The notes beneath the pieces are model-generated. The model did not search any database, had not been told where the DNA came from, and saw only the letters and a program-made list of their open reading frames with translations. This document shows positions 10,891 to 21,765 of a stretch of DNA of 64,000 nucleotides, one piece after another. Within the stretch, counting starts at the first letter, position 1; each line of letters starts with the position of its first letter. The stretch is taken from assembly GCA_025766275.1 (NCBI GenBank), contig JAFKAC010000049.1, forward strand, positions 62,001 through 126,000, written 5' to 3'. Made by a program: the position numbers and the translations under genes. Origin of the DNA: Lactarius indigo (lineage: Eukaryota > Basidiomycota > Agaricomycetes > Russulales > Russulaceae).

Positions 10891-12304
10891 AATTCTGACA
10901 CTTATTGAATAGATTATCTATAAATAGTTTCCCTAAATAATATATTATGTAAGTTTCAGGTAACCTGGCTTACTGATTTTGTGATAACTTTTAAATTTTT
11001 ACATGGAGTCTTGTGTAGCAGAAATTGTTAAGTTATTTTTCAATGAAAAAACGTTAAATCTTTTCTGAATGTGGCCACAGAATGGACTGTGAAAAAATGC
11101 GTGACAGGTGTGACAAGTATGGACTTTATGTCTTTTCAGGGATTTTCTGTTTCTGAGAAATTGTGGAAAGACTTTAAATTCATGCCACAGCTTTTCTTGA
11201 GGACAATTGTGACATAAGCTATATGTTTTTTGCATATGTAATTGTTAAGTTTTTTCACAGTTTTTCTCATCTGATAATCCCTGAATGGACTTAAAGTCCA
11301 TTTACCATAATTTTCCAAGTACAGATTTTATAAAATCTTTAAGTATTAGTCATCACTTTGTTACAATCTTTTCGTGTAAAGACAGAATCATGCTGTCAGT
11401 GTCGGAGCGCATCGTGCGAATCTAATCACTTCTCTTGTCTTCTGCCATACTTCGAGTTCTGAATGTGCTGCTCTAGTAACGATATTGACTACTTTCTACT
11501 ATTCTGCGGTTACTACTGTGGACTCGCTTTCTCTACGCCTGTGAAATAATAATGTTTTCATCCCAGCGGTAACCCAGATCAACCTGCGTCCGCCTGCACT
11601 GCGTTTCTGACAAAGTCTAGCTTCGTCGCTTAAAGTGATTTCCAAACATAAATAAGTAGAAAAGTACAGGTCCTCGGGCGCGGTTGACAACATGGTATTT
11701 CCGACTTGGATACTAAATGCGGTATCACCGTGTAAGGCGTTTGTATGCGGAAGAAAATGGGAAGGGAAAGAGCCTGGTTGCAAGCCGAACCTTGGTCGTT
11801 CACTTCGAAGCCACCTTGGACGAAATCGAGACCTACAATGGTGTCATTCGACCTGTTGTCTCACTTGACTGTATCGTTTACCAGACCAGGCCAAAAGAAG
11901 AAGATTGGCACCGAAGAGGATAACGAGATCATCTTGGAACGTGCAAATAAATATTCACAATTGTATGAGAGTGAGCCAGGACCTCCACAAACCAAGTCGG
12001 GTAAGCGCAAGGCCCGGAACTCTGACGAAGTTGCAGGGTTGATGAAAGATGAGAACGATGAGGAGAAAAGCGAGGAATGCTCCAATTGAAGTTGGTGTTC
12101 CCAAGGTATCGTGTGAATCTGTACTATACTATCGTGTAAACCCTTCCCAGTACGGACAGCCCGAAGGGCCGCCCACAAATGCAAGTCACACATAACTCCA
12201 GAAACTGCAATAATAATTTTGTTAAGCATGCCAATAATAATAGGGTGCTGAGTCTGGGCCCGAAATAGACGTACGACCAAAGTGATATGCTTATCAGCAG
12301 TTGT
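10891..12304. other. AT-rich region without a recognised gene
   Basis: 10891-11400 is AT-rich with nothing recognised. Between about 11570 and 11900 the minus strand has short coding-like stretches (for example VGNTMLSTAPEDLYFSTY), and 11890-12089 on the plus strand has a charged stretch (KKKIGTEEDNEIILERANKY) that could be a last exon. Neither was matched to a family and no complete gene model could be built. Confidence 0.4.
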
Positions 12305-13774
12305 TTAACAGATGATGCAGTTCCCCTCGGTATACGAAGTCTTCTGTAGCTTGACATCCAGCTGGGCGTTCAACGTCCCGTCCGCGTCAACGAGCGAAGT
12401 GGTGCTGAAACAAAAAAACAAATGTTAAACCCCGAGCAGACACAAAAAAAAGGGGGTTAAGGTGGAAGAAGACTCGCTAATTCTGCAGGCTTGTACCAAA
12501 AGCAGACTTCTCGAGCGATACGACGATTTCGCGCACGCGTCCACTTGGAGAGAGTTGGTGCGCCTTTGTTTTGATCGCGAGCGATGCGGTCGGGGGCTGT
12601 TTACCATGGTTAGGTTGATTTCGTGGAAGAGAAAACCCACGGAACGCTCCTCCCAGACCAGTTGTCTGTGGAGGATCTGGATCTGGTGGGGGCAGAGACT
12701 GGCCCAAGGCCGAGAGGCGTGCGTCGACCCACGCTGGGGAGCTCGGCTCGCTGAGACTCAGTGAGACGAGCCACTGGCCAACACGGCCTGGGGGTGCGCC
12801 GGGTGCGCCAGCAACCGCAAACACGAGTTGCCACAATCTCCCTGGGACACCACGGGGACATAATTTTTTTTAATACATACAGACAGCGGGGGAGGGGAGA
12901 GAGAGAGAGAGAGAAAACCAGCGGCAAACGCACCACGTGCAATGAATTCGACCCGGGCTAACTTGGACGCGCGCATACGTAGCGGGAACTGTGCAAGGGA
13001 GAAGCGCACCGTGAACGCATCGCCACCGCGTGGCTCGTCCACCACCACCACGGAGTCGACGGTATCGGCACCGCCGAGCAGCACCTTGTCCGTCCCTATA
13101 TGCGGCGAGAAACCCTCGTAGCGCTGCCCCAATCGCACGAACAGGGCGTTGTCGGAGACGGTCATGCACGCCAGACGTGTGTCCGCGACGCTCTGGGCAT
13201 TGAGCGGAAGGGAGGCGTCCAGGATGGCCATCACGAGCGCATCTGGGTCGGTGGTCGGGGTCGTGTGGTCGGCCTTGACGGGGATGACAGGACGCTTGAG
13301 GATGGCCCAGTATACGGGGGTGTGGCCCTCGACAAAGGGCTCCTGCAGCAGAGCCGAAAAGTCGAGACCCTGCGCATCGCACGCCTCGGAGCAGCTGGTG
13401 AGCACGGAGAGCCACTCGTGCTCGGAGGGCCGTGCCTGGGAGAGGAGGTCTCGGAGGAGGGATTGAGTGGTGTCGCGAACTTGCTTTGCGGTCTTGGAAA
13501 GACCGAATATTGAGGTGGGGAGCCATCGCGAAGGGGCCGATGATTCCTTTGGGTGAACCCTCGTAGTATGGCGCTTTGGATCAGTCGTTGGCTGTGGATC
13601 TAGTGCCGCATTGGGATTGGGTCCCACTCGAGGGTCGGCCTTGGGTTTAGCGGGAGCCGTGGAAAAGCTCTGAAGGACGTGTTGATAGGATGGTAGGGCA
13701 ACATTGAAGCCTTCAGACTTGTCAATCACGGCCGGTGCGAAGATTGCTCTGCGGGTTCGAGTCAGGGACTTCAT
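12305..13774 (-). CDS. Conserved basidiomycete protein of unknown function, C-terminus CIIC
   Basis: Starts at ATG 13774 (MKSLTRTRRAIF). A first exon of about 840 nt ends at 12934. A 92-bp intron (12842-12933) joins it to ARG-RLWQLVFAVAG in exon 2. A last exon at 12305-12404, after a pyrimidine-rich acceptor (gtttcag), gives VDADGTLNAQLDVKLQ and ends NCIIC. The donor of that last intron could not be fixed (between about 12480 and 12700). The body (LLRDLLSQARPSEHEWLSVL, FVEGHTPVYWAIL) resembles a family I recall as conserved in mushrooms with no known role. The terminal Cys-Ile-Ile-Cys fits a prenylation (CaaX) signal, which would mean membrane attachment; that is inference. Confidence 0.7.
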
Positions 13775-14412
13775 CGGTAAAACTTGAAGTAACTGGCCCT
13801 ACCCAACCCTTAACACGTCATGTGATGACACACTGAGTAAAAACGAAAAAGTCGGATTTGGTCAGCTAGAGTGAAGGTACCGTAATCGCTTCCAATGAGT
13901 TCATGCGATTAAGCCCAGAATTGGCTTTGGAGTCTTATCGTATACAAGAGAGTAAGAACAAAGAGGTGGATAAGATAAGATAAGGGGAAGAAAGAGACTG
14001 AGCGACCGTCGTTTGAGGTCGCCATATTTAACTGGTCTCCTCTGTCCCAAGTCTCTGGATGAAACACTCCTGAGTTCTGACGTGTGCGAAAGTAGAAGTA
14101 CTCGACGATCGGCGTGATCGGAGCGTGTTTGGGTAAGTTATATTTACAGTTGGTTGGGGCTCACTCGCTCTACCAAGACAGAAGAACTATTTGCATTACG
14201 CATTACAACAACATCATGATACAGTCATATGGCTTGAGTCGTTTCCGTACACCTTTAAAAAAAAAAGCCAAGCCAGCTCGAGTCGTAAAGTAAAAGTATG
14301 GGGCTCAAAACGAACAAGCAATAAGTCTAGAACATAAGCGCCATGGGGGGGGGGTGTTTAATGTAAGAGAAGTTCACCTGACGGAAGAATAAAATTAAAA
14401 AAATACCCGGGT
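13775..14412. other. Intergenic region
   Basis: It lies between the 5' end of the CIIC gene and the 3' end of the Slm1-like gene. It holds short homopolymers (A8 near 14265, G9 near 14350) and no open frame of note. It should contain the promoter of the CIIC gene near 13775-13900. Confidence 0.6.
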
Positions 14413-16475
14413 TCACACATCCTCGTGGAACCGCGTGTTGTCCCCACCAGCACCCCCACCAGCACCTACGCCCGCGTCTTCAGCAGGCCCCGCACCGTCC
14501 GTCTCATCCTCCGCGTCCGCAGCTGCGTCGACGCCCGTATGCGGCGCGCTGCTCTCAGGCGATTTTTCCTGCTGGCGCTGGCTAGGTCGGCGCGAGACGT
14601 TCGCGCCGTCCTCAGGCGATGGCGTGCCGCGTGATTTTTTACCGTTATCGTTCTGTTCCTGTGTCAGTGTAATTCGTCGTCCATGGACAAGCGGAGGAAA
14701 CGCACGAGGTATCCCGGCTGAGCGGGGTCCGAAACGCCATGCGGGTGTCCGCGGTACGACGGCGGCTCGGTGACCTCGTCGACGTCGTGCATGTCGCGGT
14801 ACGTGCCAGGCAAATGCACTTCCTCCTCCTCCTCCTCTGCGGCGTGCCGCTCCTCCTCGACGCTGCTCCCTTCCTCCTCGCCCTCTTCCTCCTCCTCCGA
14901 GACGTACCCGGCCGCGCGGACGGCGGCTGCGACGGGCCCAGAGCGCTCGAGCGAGTCGCTCGCGACGAGGTAGCGCGCGCATAGCATGCGAATGTCGTTC
15001 CACCACTCCATCATGTCCTCGTGCGAGCGCGCACGGAAACTCCACGCGTGCTGCCCGGGGCGCCCGATGCGCAGAGACCCGGTCTTGATCGAGCCCGCGC
15101 CGTCCTTGCGGCCCTCTATGTGGAACTTGTGCGACTTGGCGCTGGAGCCCGCGGCGGGGCCGAGCGTGCAGAGGGGGAGGAAAAGGGAGAAGAGGGGCGA
15201 GGCTGCCTGTGCGGGATCGGACGAGCTGTACTCGTGCAGGAAGCCGGATGGCGTGAGGACAAAGTAAGACTCGCGGTACGTGCGCGTGAACCGTTTCTTG
15301 CGTTCGAGATAGCCAGTGTGAACGGCGATCACGGACGGGTCCTCTTTGCTTGGGTAGTTGATAGTCTCTGGGTTGCGGAGCGGCGTCTCGGGATCGAGGA
15401 GGTGGTCAGAGCGAGCAGAAAATGAGATCCATTCCTGGTCAGCGGGAATGGAAGCCATGTGCGCGCCGAGTGAACGCCAAGTGTCCTGAACAGAAGCGGA
15501 CATGCGGGACTGCCATTCGTCAAACGTCTGCCAAGCTGACTGGATGGCGCGGACGATCCCCTCCTCAAAGTGGGCGGAATTCTGTTGCATGATGATGATC
15601 GACTTTTGAAGTGCATTTTCCTCGTTGACCTGCTTGTGAAGTTGACGGATGACAGCGATATTGGCGACGTAGCTGGGAGGGAATCAGGTGTATGGCAAGG
15701 AGAAGAAGTCGCAAATACGCACGGGTCGGTCTTGGCGGTAACTTGAAGCGGCGTGTTCTTGAAAGTGGAAATATCGTTGGTCAGATCTGCGACAAGACGC
15801 GATGATAGTTCACGCTCTTTTGCGACACTTGTGGCGAGTCGTCCAGTATCGTTCTGGACATTCTAGAGCATTGTTTACGTTAATATAGGAACAGCAATAT
15901 TTGGATGCGCAGTAGTTGCGGACCTTGATGTGGGCCTTGATCTCTACGCGCAGTTTTTGCAGGTGTTGTACGATAGAACCATCAATAGTACGGCCCAGAT
16001 TTGCGTGTTGATCCGCAATGACACGAGTCTTGTCCCGTATGCCGTAGTAGACGTCCTGGCATACTCGGGTGAGTACAAGGTCAGAGGGCTGTGGAAGAAA
16101 ACGATCCCGCACCTGAAGCCCACCCTCGCCAAGGAATTGGTTGGCAGAGCGGAATGGTACTTGGATGACGGCGGCGAGTTTTGTCATTTCCTTTGCGGTG
16201 TTATTCTCGATGTCCGCGATACCCTACCCACCAACACAGAGGATCAACCAAGGTGTGCATGAAAGTAGTAACAGGAACCCCACCTCAAAGTAGGCCACGA
16301 GCTGCTTCACGATGGCCTTCCATGCGACGAAACGCTCAATGAGCACGTCCGAGGGGCGAAGGTCATGAGGGGCGATGTTCTTCTTGATCAGAGACTGAGA
16401 GCGCGAGACGGTCGAGCCCTGTTTGCTAGCGCGGGAAATGGAGGTCGCTCTGGATATAGAGGCGGTGTCGTTCAT
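14413..16475 (-). CDS. SLM1: Slm1-like BAR-PH protein (TORC2 / PI(4,5)P2 effector)
   Basis: Spliced model from ATG 16475 (MNDTASISRATSISR). Exons encode an F-BAR-like helical region (RPSDVLIERFVAWKAIVKQL; TIDGSIVQHLQKLRVEIKAH; IIIMQQNSAHFEEGIVRAIQ) and then a PH domain at about 15040-15330 (TGYLERKKRFTRTYRESYFV .. HAWSFRARSHEDMMEWWNDI). An acidic low-complexity tail follows. Introns seen include 14659-14705 (47 bp), one near 15677-15722 and three in the 5' half. The last small intron moves the end to 14413 (GGDNTRFHEDV), past a stop at 14664 that would otherwise end the PH-tail frame. In yeast Slm1/Slm2 sit at eisosomes, bind PI(4,5)P2 and signal to TORC2. The orthology rests on domain order and recalled sequence. 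Confidence 0.8.
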
Positions 16476-16696
16476 GCTGGTGGTTGTTGGGGAAGAGCGA
16501 GAGGGGCAGAGGACAGGGTCTTCTTGTAATTATAATCTGAGCTCCAACGCGACTCGGACGCGCGAGTCGGCCCTTGACGTCACCAGACCCCGGTCACCCC
16601 CAGGACCCCGTGGGAGCCTGCCACCTGGACCGCTTCCAAGTCCTTGCCTTGATTCTAACCTTCTCTCATCACTTCCTCCGGCGCCGAGTTGCAAAC
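16476..16696. promoter_or_regulatory. Shared divergent promoter, SLM1-like and PHO88
   Basis: Only 221 bp separate the two divergent start codons (16475 minus, 16697 plus). The sequence is CT-rich on the plus strand near 16640-16680 and has no TATA box I could recognise, as is common for housekeeping fungal genes. Confidence 0.5.
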
Positions 16697-17628
16697 ATGA
16701 ACGGTCCAATGCAAAGCCTCGCCATTTCCCTTGGCGTCATGCAACGTATTGTCGTCCTTCTCCTATTCTTTTTTTCTTTTCTGACTTTGCATACGTGTCC
16801 TCCCAGTCGCCCGAAAGGTCCCATTCGAGGATCCCAAGGTGCTCGATTACGTCCGGATAGCCTACGTCGCGAGCCAGGCCATTTCTCTTGTCGTATATTA
16901 CTATACCTCTTCCAAGGTGCGACACTTTCTTCTCGGTAGCCCCAACCTAGGCCCTTAACGTGTGCACTGTTTAGATAAAGGCAAAGAACGACCAGACAAT
17001 GCTCAAATACGGTGCGCAGCAATGCTAGTTTCGAACTTTGTTGTTTCTGACACGCCTTCTTTCTCAGTGGAAGCGGGAAATCCGATGGTACGGGCGAAAC
17101 AAAACTTTACACTGTTCCCTTCATGACATGACCCGTCCGTTGTTTCACCTATAGTCTCAAGAGCCAGGCAAGCTCGTAACGACCACAGTGCGGGACTACG
17201 ATCTTTCAGAAACATCGAAGCTCGTGCGCAGTGTCCCTCTACGTGTTTTGACTGGGTGAGACTTAACCCCGCCCTTGTTTCGGCAGATCAAGGGCGTATA
17301 CACCTCCGTCGCAATGATGGCCTTCCTCCACTTATACCTCAAATATACCCAGCCGCTCTTTGTGCAGGGCATCATGGCCTTCAAGTCACTCTATGAAGCC
17401 AAGACCGTCAAAATCCACGTACTTGGTCAAAATGCTGACGGCGACCTCAAGCGGCCGTTCAAAGCCGGCGCCGGCCTTTTTGGTGGTGCGTGTTCCCCCC
17501 CTTTCCGTATCACCCACCTCCACAACCATCTCATTACCGAAACTTGCGCAGCTTCTGCGGATCCCCAGACAGATAAGGCTGCCATCGAGGAGGCGGAAAA
17601 ACGCATTGGCGCCAAGAAGGAGGAGTGA
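16697..17628 (+). CDS. PHO88: PHO88 / SND3 ER targeting protein
   Basis: Seven exons (16697-16745, 16807-16916, 16975-17011, 17068-17087, 17155-17232, 17287-17485, 17552-17628) sum to 570 nt and 189 aa, all in phase. Sequence shows SLAISLGVMQ, ARKVPFEDPKVLDYVRIAYV, KAKNDQTMLKYG, KLVTTTVRDYDLSETSKLVR, YTSVAMMAFLHLYLKYTQPL and ADPQTDKAAIEEAEKRIGAK, the full set of blocks of fungal Pho88. Two hydrophobic segments match the ER membrane form. Known role: inorganic phosphate transport effect in yeast, and as Snd3 a component of SRP-independent targeting to the ER. The fifth donor is GTCCCT, unusual but in frame. Confidence 0.95.
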
Positions 17629-17966
17629 GCGATGGGGGGTACCTTGGATGCTAGACTCGAGATAATATACTTTTTGCTATCCATATATTCTTTCCTTGTA
17701 ACCCCTGCGTATCTGTACTCCTGGGCGTGGCAGTAATTGGAGGCGCGCGTGGCACATTCTATGCGAAAATGTCTGAGCAAATGGGGTTGTGTGTGATACG
17801 TGATGATCTCCATGAAGCGAACAGAGACCTCACGTGCCGCTTTTGCTCCATCTTGCCAAACGACGACGCGGAACTACTCCGGAACAGATCAATCGATACG
17901 TCCACCTCGACGCCATCGAACTGCGCCGTTGGTGGCATCCATCACTGGAAAAAAAACAAAAAGGCA

Positions 17967-18038
17967 TTCGGATACGGGGAATCGAACCCCGAGCTGCCGC
18001 GTGAGAGGCGGCAATGTTAACCGTTACACCATATCCGA
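17967..18038 (-). tRNA. tRNA-Glu (anticodon CUC)
   Basis: The minus strand folds as a cloverleaf. The 7-bp acceptor is TCGGATA/TATCCGA, the D arm contains TGGTGTAACGGTTAACA, the anticodon loop is CTCTCAC with anticodon CTC, and the T arm is GGGGTTCGAATCCCC. Discriminator base is A. There is no intron. It lies between PHO88 and the small Q-rich gene. Confidence 0.95.
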
Positions 18039-18669
18039 TGATGAACCTGTACAAAAAGAACATGAATATCTGACTTACACACCTGAAACCCGTTTCGGCG
18101 CTTTAGCTCGCCGGAGCTATTACTAGCGCTACACTGCACTGTAATACCCCGGACCGGGGATAGGTACGATCGCGAGCGCTACACCGTCGTATCGCCGCGA
18201 TTCGAAAGGAATGGAAGGGAGGAGAAAAAAAAAAGAGCTGATCGCGACTTGAAGAAAAGGGGCTACTAATTGAATCGACGTCCTTTAAGGTGTGGGACAT
18301 GCGGGGGGTGGAGAACGGCAACTGCAGCGGGGGGGGGGGGCGCTCGCTACGAAAGGGGCCTGGCATTCATTCATTGTTCATGGCACGCATCGTATTATTC
18401 GTGTCCGTGCAAAGTGTTACGTATTACAAACATGTTGATTTGGTTTCCAAACAAGGCTTCGAGTGAGAATCATATGCAACAAGCCATGGACGCGACACAT
18501 CATGTGCCCCCTGCGCGTGTCTCCCGCCTGATAAATTACACACTTTACCACCTGATCTGCTCTCCCCCCCCTCCCGAACCGAATAAATACTCCAAGACTT
18601 CCCTGACACTAAACATTTGTACCTACACACACACCTTTCTCTTCTCCCCCCCCTGACCAAAAAACGACA
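18039..18669. other. Intergenic region with promoter of the small gene
   Basis: It contains a G11 run near 18330. At 18560-18660 there is a C-rich stretch with aataaatactcc and then ctctcccccccc just before the start codon. This is typical of a fungal core promoter and leader. No other gene seen. Confidence 0.5.
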
Positions 18670-19165
18670 ATGAGCGACGAATACGCGAGCTCCGGTTTCA
18701 AAGGCTCCCTCGTCAACCCCTGTACGCGCCGTGCTCTCTTCTCTCTTCCTCCTCACATCACAATCGCTGAACCTTTCTCCTTCCCGCGTTCCCCACAGCC
18801 ATCAACGACGTAATGCCTCCCCGCCAACGAGAATCTTACCCACTATTTTCCGACTACGCAACGAAGAACTACCCCCCTCCCGGCGACAGTACGTCCTATC
18901 CTATCACCACTGGTCCAATCCAAGTACACTAAACGCTACTCTAGCAACGTCTTCTGGCGGCAGACGCACAGGTCCCCCCGATAGCAACGGCTTCACCGGA
19001 CCGGCGATCCAGCAGTCGCAGCAGCAGCAGCAGGGCGTCGAGCCCCCGCGCGGCCGCGAGCAATATCGTGATGCGGAGAGCCTCGACACACGCAAAGAAG
19101 CGGCCGACGCGCTCGCTGCTCGGTACCGCGCGTCCCGCGAGCGATTGGGCGGAGTGGGCGCATAA
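18670..19165 (+). CDS. Small Q-rich protein of unknown function
   Basis: Three exons (18670-18721, 18799-18888, 18945-19165) give 363 nt and 120 aa from ATG MSDEYASSGFKGSLV to the stop after RERLGGVGA. The introns have clean GTACGC/CACAG and GTACGT/CTAG ends. The protein has a Pro/Gly linker (KNYPPPGD), a run of glutamines (QQSQQQQQG), and a charged C-terminal helix (KEAADALAARYRASRERLGG). I recognise no domain. A diverged copy of its last exon occurs at 41370-41575, beside the NLR gene. Confidence 0.7.
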
Positions 19166-19693
19166 TGGGTTTCCCCCCCAGTAGTACAGTAGCTTGATGC
19201 ATGCCTTTTGCGTTTTTCGAATATTTAAGTCATCGTGCTCTACGCCCGTGTGAGTACGGGAGATACGGGAATCTCCGTGTGTATGCGCCGTTTTTTTGAT
19301 CGATTTTCGCCTGCTTTTGATTGAGGCTTTGATCGATGTGTCTGTACCGTGGAGAACTGATTGGTCTGGACGCATTGACAGTCGCGCCGAGGTACAGTTC
19401 AAACCCCATGTGTTTGTACACGAATTGCCTCAAGCATGCTGAGAATTTAATTTTGGACAAGCGAAATGTTAGATAGCAAAAGATAGTAACTAGGTTACCT
19501 AACAGTCCCAACTGATGCGCCAATGCGATCCGAGACTCGAAAACGGGAAAAATCCTTTTGCGCACACCCATCAGATGGGTAGTGTGGGACTCAGATGCTA
19601 ACTTCGGGCAGAATCTACTACCCAGCATTTCGATTTATCCAGGGTCGCAGTACCTCATAAGTCTGGGTATTTTTGACGACATTTATGTAATCT
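19166..19693. other. Downstream flank of the small gene
   Basis: No gene. The stretch at 19200-19390 (gtatgcgccg.., ggtctggacgcattgacag) has a diverged duplicate at 41650-41775, part of the tandem duplication of the small-gene/NLR unit. The CACTA element begins at its right end. Confidence 0.6.
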
Positions 19694-19706
19694 TCCACTA
19701 TGAACG

Positions 19707-20140
19707 AAAAATTGGATGAAATTCATCCTAAAATTAAGAATTAAATTAAGTCTTCCGTAGGATGACTGTAGGATGACCGTAGATGAATATTAGATGGTTT
19801 TCAGTATCAGATAGGATGACGAAATAGGCTTAAATAGATCCAAGATATGGCCAAAAGCAGCAACCCAAAAGTGAGACACTGTAAGCCGATCTTAGGATGA
19901 AAATCAGTAGATACTATTGGATGAAAATCAGCCTCAGTTTCGACTGAAAATCAGTCTCGATCGTTGGATGAATATCAGTATCGGGCTTTGGATGAAAACC
20001 AGTCTCTATATTTAGCTGAAAATAAGGACCGATCTTTGGATGAAAATCATTCCGTATCATTGGATGATAATCATCAATAATCATCATTCCGTTGGATGAC
20101 TTTCAGCACGCCTTATGTTGATATTCATCCACAAACTATT
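19707..20140. repeat. Subterminal repeats of the CACTA element
   Basis: More than a dozen copies of GGATGA(A/T)(A/T)(A/T)TCA occur in both orientations, spaced irregularly, with a matching cluster at 26785-27000. CACTA transposases bind such arrays. Spacers are not uniform and there is no cas gene, so this is not a CRISPR array. Confidence 0.75.
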
Positions 20141-20403
20141 CTATAATAGTGTTTAGAAAGATATAATAATATAAACAATATACCGATTACGACCAGATCA
20201 GCCTGGGTATTTATCATCGCTGCCCCAGCCCCAGAAGGATCTCCAACCTCAGGAATCGAAGTTGAAGCTCTACACCTGCGTGCGCACTGGCACGTGCTCA
20301 AAGCTGTCATCATGAGGTAAGCTTAAGGGGATCCGGACATGCGTGTATGAGGGTGGAAAATGGCACATACCATTAACGTTGTGTTGAGCTGCGGCCTCAA
20401 GGC

Positions 20404-21588
20404 CTATTCCTCCATATCCACCTCATTGATATCCGAAACCCTAACGTCCTCGGGCTCATCACTCTCACCTGCGTGGCTGTCAATCTCGAGCTCTTGACTC
20501 GCCTTTTGCTTTCCGTTGGCCCTCAAGCTGAAGCGTGTTTTTGCAGTAGTAGCAGTACCGGTATTGGACTTCTGCTTCTTCCTCAGCTGTTGGGTGGCTA
20601 CAGTTACTGATGCTGCACGTTTGGATTTCGAACCCGTGGCGACCGCGGACGTATCGGCCGATTCATCGCTGTCATTGGTTCCTTCCTTGTCGTCATCCGA
20701 CTGGGGTGCTGGTGTGGCTTTGGCACTGCTGTGCCCTCGTGGGCGTCTCTTAGCCGCATTGATCTTCAAGTAAGCGTACTTCTCTGGTACTTCAAGATAG
20801 CCAGAGCGATAAGAATGGCCCCGCTTATTCTTCAACAACTGCTTGGCGAGCTCTTCTGTTGCCCAGTCGTTGGAGAACCTCTTCAAGTAGGGCGCTTGTT
20901 CACGAGCCTGGAATACAAGGTACGTTTAGATATCGCCGTTAGTACTGCTTGAACTCACTGCTTGATAAAGTTTCGCTTTTTTGCTAGCTGGGATATCTGC
21001 CCATCGCACTTCCCAATTTATCCCCGCTGCTGCAACCATATCCGTTACAAGACGCTAAATAATGATAAGTTTCTGTCCCGCTTGCAAGCTTCACACGTGA
21101 ACGCACCCTGATCGCATGGTACCTAGGCTTGTCGTTCGACAACTTCATCTCGTTTTGGATGTTTGTTCCTTTGGGCGGGCGCTCAATCTTGGGCAACGAG
21201 GCGGCGGCGATAGCAGAAGCCTCGGTAATCTCTTTGGTAAGTGTTTCCTTCTGTGCCTCAAGTGCTTTGAGTTCCTCTAATCCCACCGTGTAAGCCCTGG
21301 GTTATCATCTTTCTTGTCTCGCGCTGTCTCACCTTTGGCCTTTTCGATCTGTGCCATGATATCATTCTCGTCTTCCTCAGCAACACCCTGACTACCATTT
21401 GCAGGAGGGGTCTGGGTAGCAGACGCTGGTTTGGCCTGCTGGCCAGGCCCCTTTTTACCCTCTGTAACATGAGCCCGGGTGAGTTGACAACTTGTATTCA
21501 ATTGTTCGGACTTACTTTGCTTATTTCCAGCTGCTGTGGACCTTCTTGTACGTTTCGGGGGGGCATCTTCATCCATGTTAAGAGGCAT
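20404..21588 (-). CDS. Second CACTA-encoded protein, left copy
   Basis: Five exons (mirror of 34139-34211, 34266-34394, 34451-34620, 34673-34768, 34820-35323) give 972 nt and 323 aa, starting MPLNMDEDAPPKRTRRST. It has a basic N-terminus, a coiled coil (EELKALEAQKETLTKEITEA), a conserved block (APYLKRFSNDWATEELAKQL, SYRSGYLEVPEKYAYLKINA) and an acidic tail. It is transcribed away from the transposase; the starts are 177 bp apart, so one promoter probably serves both. I do not recognise the fold; by position it may be an accessory DNA-binding factor, as in plant TnpA/TnpD pairs. That role is inference. Confidence 0.75.
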
Positions 21589-21765
21589 GTATGCAATATA
21601 ACTGACTCAAGCGGGAACAGGTTACGGCGGGGGGTGGGGTGAAATGGTTCGTTTTTTCCTCAGTTCAACTTGACAAAATATTGTGCACGTGCAACAATTC
21701 GAATTCAACTCTATTGATTCTATTTGGGCTGCTTCCGCCCGCTCTGTTCTACAAGTCCTGGCAAT

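Noticed and set aside
10382..10901. Three long overlapping minus-strand reading frames rich in Ser, Glu, Arg and Gln
   Set aside because: They are the three frames of the 8-bp tandem repeat, have no stop by composition, and show no domain or codon signal.
11717..12089. Possible small host gene on the plus strand
   Set aside because: No consistent exon model or recognisable family; noted only as coding-like sequence in the regional entry.
14664..15590. Slm1-like gene ending at the stop at 14664
   Set aside because: A 47-bp intron with GTGCGT and ACAG ends and a CTGAC branch site removes that stop and leads into an acidic tail typical of the family.
19707..20140. Possible CRISPR-like array from repeated GGATGAAAATCA motifs
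   Set aside because: Spacing is irregular, orientation is mixed, and the sequences are subterminal repeats of a CACTA element in a eukaryote.
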